A stretch of DNA of 53,291 nt from Bacteroidaceae bacterium (GTDB taxonomy: Bacteria; Bacteroidota; Bacteroidia; Bacteroidales; Bacteroidaceae). A program made the translations under genes and the position numbers. The number at the start of each line of letters is the position of its first letter. Positions within the stretch are counted from its first letter, which is position 1. Below, piece by piece: positions 1 to 5,929 of this stretch. The notes below the pieces were generated by a model. The model had not been told where the DNA came from and ran no database searches. It saw nothing but the letters and a program-made list of their open reading frames with translations. The stretch covers positions 1 through 53,291 of the forward strand of contig JAFYWV010000080.1 of assembly GCA_017546505.1 (NCBI GenBank). Reading direction: 5' to 3'.

Positions 1-44
1 CTAAACAGTTAGGAGCGCTTTGCAAAGCGCTCCTAACTGTTTAG
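1..44 (-). terminator. Perfect palindrome / likely terminator after peptide gene 1
   Basis: A perfect 44-bp inverted repeat with 21-bp arms around a central GC. On the minus strand it starts at the last base of the last sense codon (AAC) of the 54-aa peptide gene and contains its TAA stop. It runs to the window edge, so any T-tract beyond it cannot be seen. A factor-independent terminator is the simplest reading. Confidence 0.7.
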
Positions 45-205
45 TTCCACAAATTGCCCCACTCACCGCGGTGGTTGCCACCAAGCTGACCGCCGTTTGA
101 GGTATCTACTGTCTTGTCGTTATCCAATTTCAATGATGCTGCAAGCATTGTCTCTGCTGCAACGTTTACCTCTACCATAAGAGGTGATACATAAGTCTTC
201 TTCAT
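41..205 (-). CDS. Small peptide 1 (54 aa), MKKxYVSP family
   Basis: A 54-codon gene, ATG at 205 and TAA at 43-41. It begins MKKTYVSPLMVEV and ends GGNHRGEWGNLWN. I do not recognise a named family, but peptides beginning MKKxYxxP are frequent in Bacteroidales. There is no hydrophobic signal peptide; the middle (residues 9-25) is mildly amphipathic, residues 28-34 are acidic/polar, Gly pairs lie at 38-39 and 42-43, and the tail is Trp-rich. A near-identical copy at 2487-2651 and a diverged one at 5684-5839 argue that it is a real translated gene. The sequence just before the ATG (AACAATAACGATAT) is shared with copy 2. It lies 75 bp after the stop of the 599-aa exported protein in the same direction, so co-transcription is likely. 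Function unknown. Confidence 0.75.
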   Translation of the reverse strand: MKKTYVSPLMVEVNVAAETMLAASLKLDNDKTVDTSNGGQLGGNHRGEWGNLWN

Positions 206-239
206 ATATCGTTATTGTTTTTATTTTAAAGTCCTTAAT

Positions 240-269
240 GTCCTTAGAGTCTTTAAAGACCCTAAAGAC
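240..269 (-). other. Intercistronic hairpin between the 599-aa gene and peptide 1
   Basis: A 30-nt inverted repeat with 15-bp arms and two wobble positions lies in the 75-bp gap between the exported protein gene and peptide gene 1. No T-tract follows it on the minus strand, so an RNA-processing or stability hairpin, or a partial attenuator, fits better than a full terminator. Confidence 0.4.
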
Positions 270-280
270 ATTATATTTTC

Positions 281-2080
281 TTACTTAACAAGTACCTTTT
301 TGCCACCTACAATGTAGATACCGGGAGCTGTAATCTCCTCAACGCGGCGGCCTGTGAGGTCGAAGATAGCCTTAACCTCGTTCTCAACCTCTACATTCTC
401 AATGCCTGTTGTGCCTTCCCAGTCAAAGCCGTAGAATGCTGCGGTACCCTGTGTTGCAGACATCTCAAGGTAAGCCTTGAATGCACCGTTGTAGAACTGG
501 GTTTTATCAACATCATCACCAGAGCCAACAGCTGCGTTATAGAAACCAACTTCACCGTCAACCATGCCAAGTGCATAGTATGCCTTGCCATTCTCCTTGG
601 TGATCAAAGTCTTCTTTGTTGTACCCTTCAAGAGGTTGTTCTCGGGAGCTGTTGCTGTGCCTGGAGAAACAATCTCAGGAGCAAATGTAACATTCTCCTC
701 TGTTGCATATCTAACAACGATACCTGTCTCTGGGTAAACAATACCTGTAATAGGCTCAAGACCCATGTAGCCTGCCTCGTTGATGCCGTTTGCATAGTAA
801 ACCTCTGCGCCGAGTTCCGCAGGGATGCTGATAGCAGCCTCAGAGAAGTATGTTGCGATATCAGCAGCTGCATTAATCTCCAAAGGCTTCACTGCAAGAA
901 TACCAGAACCGTTGTCATTGTCGGTCCAGAAGGCAATATTGCCATTACCGGCATCAGCATTCATATAGCGGCCAGCAGGGTGCTTCAAGCAGAACCAGTC
1001 ACCCTTCTTTACGAAGTCACCGTCGGTGTTAACATCATACTTTCTTGCTGCAATAGACCAGGTTGTGTTGAAACCTTCGGCCAAGCCTTCCTCCTGCAAC
1101 AATACAGGATTATGACTATCAGTACCATCTGAAGAAAGAATCTTGCCTTCTGCTGATTTGTTTACTACGCGGAAACCGTTTACAGGGTCACCAACGAATG
1201 CCCAATAGTAGTCGTCGCCTGCGTTTGTCAAAGTCTTGTTCTCTCCCCAAGCAAGTTTTTCTGTGTTACCGGCACCAACATATGTTCTGTATCTTTCAGT
1301 GCCGTTACCGGTGTTGTGGTTTGAGTGCATTACAAGGTTGTACCAACCATTATTTGCGTTAACATCAGCTACAGACGCGAAGAACTCAAATGGCATTTCA
1401 CCAACAATTACGGTGATTGCAACTTCCTCATCCTTTGTTACTGCACCTGTTGGCACATCTTCGTAGCTTACTTCATAAAGGTTCAAGTCGTGTGCAGGGA
1501 ATGCGTTTCCTTCAACAACAGAGTGCTCTACACTCTTTACAACAGTACCATTGTATGTGTAGTTGTAAATTACAGTATACTCGGGGAGGTTCTCCTGCTC
1601 TACAACGAATGTAGCACCGTTATCAGAGTCGTTGAATGGATGATACTTGCCCGATGCACCAACATTCTCCCATTTGAAATATTTATTGGCATTCTTTGAT
1701 TGGTTGTAGCACTTAATCTTGAACTCATTGATACCAACATTCTCAAAAGTCAAAGCGTGAGCATTGGCAACATCTGGGTCAGCATTTACATTCCAACCAG
1801 CACCAGCACCCTGATAAGAGATATACTCGCCACTGTTTGATTTTACATAGAACTGTCCGTTGCCAGCATCGCTGAATGTAAAAATCTGTACATTCTCACC
1901 GTCGCCCTCAATTTTTGTGGCACCATAAACCTCGCCGTGTGTATTTGCAGCTGTGCCGCCAACTGTCAGGTAGAGACCTGTGCTCTTTTCCTTGATACGA
2001 TACTCTGTACCGACTGTAATCTGCGCCATTGCGCCTACTGAAAGGAACAATGACATTAAAAATAAAGTAAATTTTCTCAT
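281..2080 (-). CDS. Exported multidomain protein, ricin-like/beta-rich, with C-terminal secretion-type tail (599 aa)
   Basis: The first 19 residues (MRKFTLFLMSLFLSVGAMA) are a signal peptide, giving a mature N-terminal Gln. Residues about 22-160 and 230-395 look like ricin-type/beta-trefoil repeats (GLYLTVGG, GEYISYQ, AGRYMNADAG), which usually bind glycans. Residues 167-228 resemble a MucBP-like beta repeat. About 400-545 is the beta module (PAELGAEVYYANG...YPETGIVV) that precedes the tail in all three large proteins here. The last 40 residues (EVKAIFDLTGRRVEE...GIYIVGGKKVLVK) resemble a Por/T9SS C-terminal sorting domain, so export to the cell surface is likely. There is no catalytic motif. 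Signal peptide and tail are nearly identical to those of the 802-aa protein while the middle differs. Peptide gene 1 follows. Function beyond probable glycan binding is unknown. Confidence 0.85.
   Translation of the reverse strand: MRKFTLFLMSLFLSVGAMAQITVGTEYRIKEKSTGLYLTVGGTAANTHGEVYGATKIEGDGENVQIFTFSDAGNGQFYVKSNSGEYISYQGAGAGWNVNADPDVANAHALTFENVGINEFKIKCYNQSKNANKYFKWENVGASGKYHPFNDSDNGATFVVEQENLPEYTVIYNYTYNGTVVKSVEHSVVEGNAFPAHDLNLYEVSYEDVPTGAVTKDEEVAITVIVGEMPFEFFASVADVNANNGWYNLVMHSNHNTGNGTERYRTYVGAGNTEKLAWGENKTLTNAGDDYYWAFVGDPVNGFRVVNKSAEGKILSSDGTDSHNPVLLQEEGLAEGFNTTWSIAARKYDVNTDGDFVKKGDWFCLKHPAGRYMNADAGNGNIAFWTDNDNGSGILAVKPLEINAAADIATYFSEAAISIPAELGAEVYYANGINEAGYMGLEPITGIVYPETGIVVRYATEENVTFAPEIVSPGTATAPENNLLKGTTKKTLITKENGKAYYALGMVDGEVGFYNAAVGSGDDVDKTQFYNGAFKAYLEMSATQGTAAFYGFDWEGTTGIENVEVENEVKAIFDLTGRRVEEITAPGIYIVGGKKVLVK
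354..415. repeat. 62-bp block identical to 3148-3209
   Basis: This stretch encodes the start of the C-terminal tail (around TGIENVEVENEVKAIFDLTG). It is identical base for base to 3148-3209 in the 802-aa gene, whereas the upstream coding regions are unrelated. This suggests recent duplication or recombination through the tail. Confidence 0.85.
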
Positions 2081-2183
2081 TGTTATTAGTTTTTAAGGTT
2101 TTAAAGTATACAAAAAAAGAATATATGGTTTGCAAAGGAAACAAAAAAAACGCCTTTGCGGTGAATAAAAATGTTAAAGTTTG

Positions 2184-2205
2184 TTAAAGTTGTATATAAT
2201 TCAAC
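2184..2205 (-). promoter_or_regulatory. Conserved upstream element, copy 1
   Basis: A 22-bp stretch (core TATATAATTCAAC on the plus strand) located 104-125 bp upstream of the 599-aa gene. It recurs with one mismatch at 5597-5618, 114-135 bp upstream of the 802-aa gene. Between the element and each start codon the sequences otherwise differ widely, so it may be a shared regulator site, or simply a relic of duplication. Confidence 0.4.
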
Positions 2206-2319
2206 ATTTCATCTTCATTTTGTTAACACTCTACCGCAATATTGGCAAAAAGAAAAACGCCACTTTGTGCGCGTAAAATATTGCAACGTTGCGCTTAAAC
2301 TGCACCAGTGCCCGAAAAA

Positions 2320-2400
2320 CCCCTCCGTCACTTCGTGCCACCTCCCCTATTTAGTGAAGGACGGCACACACACTGTCGGCTTGCCTACTGAGGGGAGGGC
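2320..2400. repeat. Dispersed palindromic intergenic repeat, copy 1
   Basis: It begins with the 30-bp sequence starting CCCCTCCGTCACTTCGTGCC and ends with AGGGGAGGG, forming an imperfect palindrome. The same 30 bp begins a second element at 2681. Similar C-rich/G-rich intergenic repeats are scattered in many Bacteroidetes genomes. There is no coding capacity. Confidence 0.7.
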
Positions 2401-2448
2401 GCAAACTTCGCCTACGCTGCTCGCGACTGACTGCTGCGGCTTTATCGA

Positions 2449-2490
2449 TTAACATAAAAGAGGTGCGTTTCCGCACCTCTTTTATGTTAA
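2449..2490 (-). terminator. Terminator after peptide gene 2
   Basis: A perfect 19-bp stem with a 4-nt loop (TTTC on the plus strand). As with copy 1, the stem begins at the last base of the last sense codon and includes the TAA stop of the peptide gene, but its sequence is unrelated to the palindrome at 1-44. Confidence 0.75.
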
Positions 2491-2651
2491 TTCCACAAAT
2501 TACCCCACTCACCGCGGTGGTTGCCACCAAGCTGACCGCCGTTTGAGGTATCTACTGTCTTTTCGTTATCCAATTTCAATGATGCTGCAAGCATTGTCTC
2601 TGCTGCAACGCTAACCTCTGTTGCAAGAGGTGATACATAATTCTTCTTCAT
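2487..2651 (-). CDS. Small peptide 2 (54 aa), MKKxYVSP family
   Basis: The start is ATG at 2651 and the stop TAA at 2489-2487. The frame is open upstream to 2702, but that stretch lies in a repeat and is not conserved; the ATG chosen matches copy 1 and peptide 3 (MKK). It begins MKKNYVSPLATEVSV and ends GGNHRGEWGNLWN. DNA over the last two thirds differs from copy 1 at only about two positions; the first 15 codons are more diverged, and the substitutions keep the frame. It lies downstream of the 802-aa gene but is separated from it by 423 bp containing repeats. Function unknown. Confidence 0.75.
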   Translation of the reverse strand: MKKNYVSPLATEVSVAAETMLAASLKLDNEKTVDTSNGGQLGGNHRGEWGNLWN

Positions 2652-2680
2652 ATATCTGTTATTGTTTTTATTAGTTAATA

Positions 2681-2767
2681 CCCCTCCGTCACTTCGTGCC
2701 ACCTCCCCTACAGAGGAGGAATTAACTCTCCCTCTTCAAGGGGGAGTGCCGTACAACGGCGAGGGGG
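2681..2767. repeat. Dispersed palindromic intergenic repeat, copy 2
   Basis: Starts with the same 30 bp as the element at 2320 and ends GTACAACGGCGAGGGGG. The two ends form a long imperfect inverted repeat of about 40 bp per arm, so it could fold as a cruciform or RNA hairpin. This is REP- or MITE-like. No transposase is present. Confidence 0.7.
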
Positions 2768-2853
2768 TTGCATTGCAAGGGCGGGCGAACCGCCCTCGCT
2801 TTCCTATTTTCTAATAAGTGAGATAAAAAGGTTCAAATACAAGGCTTAGGCAA

Positions 2854-2915
2854 ACGAGTGAAACGCAAAGCTCGCTTTAGCGTTTTGCAACGAGTGCAGC
2901 CAAGGCTCGCCAAAG
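2854..2915. repeat. Dispersed intergenic repeat B, copy 1
   Basis: About 62 bp of the form ACGAGTGAAACGCAAAGCTC...GCTTTAGCGTTTTG...GTGCAG matches 16797-16863 with roughly three quarters identity, judged by eye. Its internal part (AAACGCAAAGC...GCTTTAGCGTTT) is an inverted repeat. Both copies are in non-coding DNA next to genes of unrelated function. Confidence 0.55.
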
Positions 2916-3074
2916 GCAGCCGGCTTGCGACGCCGGATAAACCGCAGTTTACTTTTGCGTAAATGCCATTGCGTACGAGCAATGTTTGCGACAACGGGAA
3001 CTTTAGTTCCCCAAAGGAGTGCTGCAGGCTTAGACGGCAAGCGTAACGCAGTAGTTGGCCTTTTTAATCACTTA

Positions 3075-5483
3075 TTACTTTACCAGCACTTTTTTGCCAC
3101 CTACAATGTAGATACCACGCTCTGTGATAGACTCTACCTTGCGGCCGGTGAGGTCGAAGATAGCCTTAACCTCGTTCTCAACCTCTACATTCTCAATGCC
3201 TGTTGTGCCGTCCTCAAAGCGGAAGCTGTAAGAAGCAGCGTTCACACCATCGGTCATTGGCAAGTATGCCTTGTGGCTGTTGTTGAGGAATGCTGTATTG
3301 CTCTGCTGATTCAAGATTGCACCATAGAAACCAACACCGTTTGCACCATTGCTAAGCACATAAGCATCAGCAGCGATGTATGTTGCAGCTGTTGTACCAA
3401 CGAGTGCGCTTGTTGCAGTAGCATCGGTTGTTGTGATTGCAAGGCTGTGTGAACCTGCACCAACAAGTACAACACCGGTTTCAGCAGGAACAACTGTCAA
3501 AGCCTCGCTCAATGTAGCCCACTCACCGTTGATTGTCACAGTGTGTGCTGTAACACCAGTAGGGAGCTGAACTGCTACAGGAGCAAAGAATGTTGCATAG
3601 CCGGCTGCAGTAACTGTTACAGGGAGCGACTCTACTTCCTTGATTGCCCAATTGTGAGCATCGCCACAAGTGTTTGCCGAACAACGGTTAACAAAAGTAG
3701 AACCATCACCGTTTGCAGAAATGTGCAACCAACGGCCACCTGACTGGATGTTATACATAGCAATAGCCCCGTTAGCAGCTGCAACGAAATTTATTGCAGA
3801 TATATCATTTGAACCCACAGCCTCGAATGTCCAATCGGAACCATTCAAACCAAAGTAGAGACCGGTTGTGTAAGCCAAAAGGTGTTCACCATCGTAGTAG
3901 TAGATTGCAGATGCATCCTTTGCACCGCAAGCGATGCGACCATTAGCATCAACCACACTTGTGATATAGTTATCACCATTGCAGAATGTATAATACTTAC
4001 CAGCAACAGGCATATTCAATTGGAATGTTGCAATAAGAGCATTCAACTCGGCAACCTTTGCCTCAACCTCGGCTGGTGTTGGAGTATTAGTTGCCTGAAT
4101 TGCCTGGCGGAATGTAACGATTGCCTGGAACTTTGCCTCATAATCGGCATCAGTAGCTGTGTACTCACCCACGCCAGCACCAATTGTTATCTGATCGAAC
4201 ATAGTCCGTGCATTTGCAATAGCTGCGTCAAGCGCTGCAACAGCATCGGTATTGTCGGCCTCATACACTGCAACAGCTTCAGCAATAGCATTGAGTGTAG
4301 CAGGAGCGATGTCGGCAACCTCAACCACCTTATGCGCGCTACCGGCATCGTTGAGCGCTCTCAAGCCTCCCTGTGAAGCATTACCTTTCCAGTTTGCAAC
4401 ACCGGGTACTGCAGTGTGATTGAAGTGGTTGATTGCACCATAATTGTCGGTAGAGAAGACAAGTGCATAGTCTGTACCTGTTGTATTTTTAACGACCTGT
4501 ATATCGTTGGTAACATCTGTTACGAATGGGAAACGGCCACCCTCGTCAGCATTTCTACCAACAAACTTGCCTGCACCGATATTGTAGAGATAGAACTTAC
4601 CGGTATTCTCTGACTTGTAAATAGCCCATTGGCAAGCCTCAACATCAGCACCTGTTGCGAATGTACCATAAGAGGCTGTTGATGCAACAACATCTGCATT
4701 GGCACTGTTATATATGAGCCAGCCACGTGTAGTAATCAAGTTATACACCTTGTCGTTGCTCAAATCCTCAACGTCTGTAACAACGACTTCGGCAGGCTCC
4801 TCTTCCTCGGAAGGGAATGTGATTGCAGCAATCTGTTCGGCACTCAAAGCATCCTCGAATACCTTAACACCGGTGATTGTTCCGTTGAAGACCTCACCGT
4901 TGCCACCTGAGTTCTTAGCACCACCAATATAGATTTTCGCATTTTCGTGGTCGGCTTTAACCATTGCAGGAGTTGCAATTTCGTAACCGCTCATAAAACC
5001 GTCAGCGTGTGCATTGTCCCAGCTTCTGCTAAGAGAACCGTTTACATACACCCTAAAAGAATTCTGACCTCTGTTGATTACATAGGCAACAATCATACCG
5101 GTTGTATTGGCAGCAATACCGGCACCACCGGTAAAACGATCACCGCTTCTCCAAGATGCAAGATAACCGCCATCAGCGCCATTCATACCATAACCCACAT
5201 AACGTGAATTTGTACCTTCACTTGAACTGTTTGCAGCCTCGGTAGGGTCAGATGTAGCAAAAAGAGACATACGACCAGAAAGGCGAGCTGGGGTATTAAT
5301 TCTAACAGCAATAGTCAAATCACCTTCCAATGCAAAAACCTTGTCTGCATCTTCTGCTGAGACTTCATAAGGATAAGTTGTACCAATCTGCGCAGCAGTA
5401 AGTTCCAAAATTGGATCTGGTACCTGCGCCATTGCGCCTACAGTGAGGAACAAAGACATCAAAAATAGAGTAAATTTTCTCAT
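3075..5483 (-). CDS. Exported LamG/ricin-like surface protein with C-terminal secretion-type tail (802 aa)
   Basis: A signal peptide (MRKFTLFLMSLFLTVGAMA) gives a mature N-terminal Gln at 20. Residues about 25-225 look like a LamG/concanavalin-like jelly roll (FRVYVNGSLSRSWDN, IYIGGAKNSGG, VKVFEDALSAEQIAAI). Residues 240-390 are a beta-rich ricin-like segment, 395-490 is helical (FIVAR-like), 495-640 is a second ricin-like segment, 645-760 is the beta module (YATFFAPVAVQLPTGVTAHT...VPAETGVVL), and the last 40 residues are a Por/T9SS-like tail ending GIYIVGGKKVLVK. This architecture is common in Bacteroidales surface glycan-binding proteins and glycosidases, but no catalytic domain is present. 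Signal peptide and tail match the 599-aa protein. A promoter with a palindromic spacer lies upstream. Confidence 0.85.
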   Translation of the reverse strand: MRKFTLFLMSLFLTVGAMAQVPDPILELTAAQIGTTYPYEVSAEDADKVFALEGDLTIAVRINTPARLSGRMSLFATSDPTEAANSSSEGTNSRYVGYGMNGADGGYLASWRSGDRFTGGAGIAANTTGMIVAYVINRGQNSFRVYVNGSLSRSWDNAHADGFMSGYEIATPAMVKADHENAKIYIGGAKNSGGNGEVFNGTITGVKVFEDALSAEQIAAITFPSEEEEPAEVVVTDVEDLSNDKVYNLITTRGWLIYNSANADVVASTASYGTFATGADVEACQWAIYKSENTGKFYLYNIGAGKFVGRNADEGGRFPFVTDVTNDIQVVKNTTGTDYALVFSTDNYGAINHFNHTAVPGVANWKGNASQGGLRALNDAGSAHKVVEVADIAPATLNAIAEAVAVYEADNTDAVAALDAAIANARTMFDQITIGAGVGEYTATDADYEAKFQAIVTFRQAIQATNTPTPAEVEAKVAELNALIATFQLNMPVAGKYYTFCNGDNYITSVVDANGRIACGAKDASAIYYYDGEHLLAYTTGLYFGLNGSDWTFEAVGSNDISAINFVAAANGAIAMYNIQSGGRWLHISANGDGSTFVNRCSANTCGDAHNWAIKEVESLPVTVTAAGYATFFAPVAVQLPTGVTAHTVTINGEWATLSEALTVVPAETGVVLVGAGSHSLAITTTDATATSALVGTTAATYIAADAYVLSNGANGVGFYGAILNQQSNTAFLNNSHKAYLPMTDGVNAASYSFRFEDGTTGIENVEVENEVKAIFDLTGRKVESITERGIYIVGGKKVLVK
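3148..3209. repeat. 62-bp block identical to 354-415
   Basis: Second copy of the tail-coding block; identical in all 62 bases to 354-415. Confidence 0.85.
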
Positions 5484-5545
5484 TTGTTATTAATTTAAAT
5501 TATTATGTAATCTCTTATGAATTAAACACTTTGCGTAAACTTTTG

Positions 5546-5569
5546 CAAAGATAGTAACGGCCGGCCGTT
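5546..5569 (-). promoter_or_regulatory. Promoter -7 box with a palindromic operator in its spacer
   Basis: On the minus strand TATCTTTG (5553-5546) matches the Bacteroidetes -7 consensus TAnnTTTG, 63 bp upstream of the 802-aa gene start. A 14-bp GC-rich perfect palindrome AACGGCCGGCCGTT (5556-5569) sits in the spacer, where the -33 box would follow; no good TTTG is seen there. A poor -33 with a palindrome in the spacer suggests a regulator-dependent promoter. Confidence 0.45.
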
Positions 5570-5596
5570 TTACCCCCCCTGAATTGTTAATTTTTA

Positions 5597-5618
5597 TTAA
5601 AGTTCTATATAATTCAAC
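5597..5618 (-). promoter_or_regulatory. Conserved upstream element, copy 2
   Basis: Matches 2184-2205 in 21 of 22 positions and lies upstream of the -7 box of the 802-aa gene by about 45 bp. A position upstream of the promoter suits an activator site. Confidence 0.4.
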
Positions 5619-5683
5619 AAAAAAAGAGCAGACACCAACAGGTTTTCACATCAGTGACGGCTGACAATCCACTAAAAACAGTA

Positions 5684-5839
5684 TTACATTCCACTCCAAA
5701 TATCACTCCAACCGCCACGGAGTTCATTTGACATCTGCTCCTCATCATCCACCTGTTCGTCATCCCTGCTCAATGCGAGCATATACATAGTACTTATCTC
5801 GACAATTTCAACAAACGGTGATACATAACTCTTCTTCAT
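5684..5839 (-). CDS. Small peptide 3 (51 aa), diverged member of the MKKxYVSP family
   Basis: ATG at 5839, TAA at 5686-5684. It begins MKKSYVSPFVEIVEI, has an acidic middle (RDDEQVDDEEQ) and ends ELRGGWSDIWSGM. It keeps the MKKxYVSP head and the RGxWxx[IL]W tail of peptides 1 and 2, but little else is shared, so it is not a recent duplicate. The same ATATATGAAGAAG start context is present. It begins 90 bp after the stop of the M60-type peptidase gene, mirroring the position of peptide 1. No strong hairpin terminator follows; a T7 run occurs about 75 bp downstream of the stop. Function unknown. Confidence 0.7.
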   Translation of the reverse strand: MKKSYVSPFVEIVEISTMYMLALSRDDEQVDDEEQMSNELRGGWSDIWSGM

Positions 5840-5929
5840 ATATCGTATAATTGTTTTTTAGTTTTTGACATAAGAACAAAAGAACGCTATTTCCTGGCAC
5901 CGGCAACTAACCAACAACAAAATTTATAT

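Larger units (their letters stand above)
2081..2486. other. Intergenic region: promoter side of the 599-aa gene, palindromic repeat, terminator
   Basis: 406 bp with no convincing gene. The right-hand end of the 599-aa gene's leader is AT-rich. A 22-bp element shared with the 802-aa gene is at 2184-2205, a dispersed palindromic repeat at 2320-2400 and the terminator of peptide gene 2 at 2449-2490. A 93-codon plus-strand reading frame spans these elements but has no family signature. Confidence 0.7.
2652..3074. other. Repeat-filled gap between the 802-aa gene and peptide gene 2
   Basis: 423 bp without a gene. It holds a palindromic repeat (2681-2767), a small GC hairpin (2778-2796, arms AGGGCGG), a dispersed repeat (2854-2915), and a short palindrome GGGAAC-TTTA-GTTCCC at 2996-3011. 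In the parallel locus the same gap is only 75 bp, so these elements probably inserted between the gene and its peptide. Confidence 0.65.

Noticed and set aside
2171-2452. A 93-codon plus-strand frame between the 599-aa gene and peptide gene 2
   Set aside because: Runs through the conserved upstream element, a dispersed repeat and a terminator; not protein-like.
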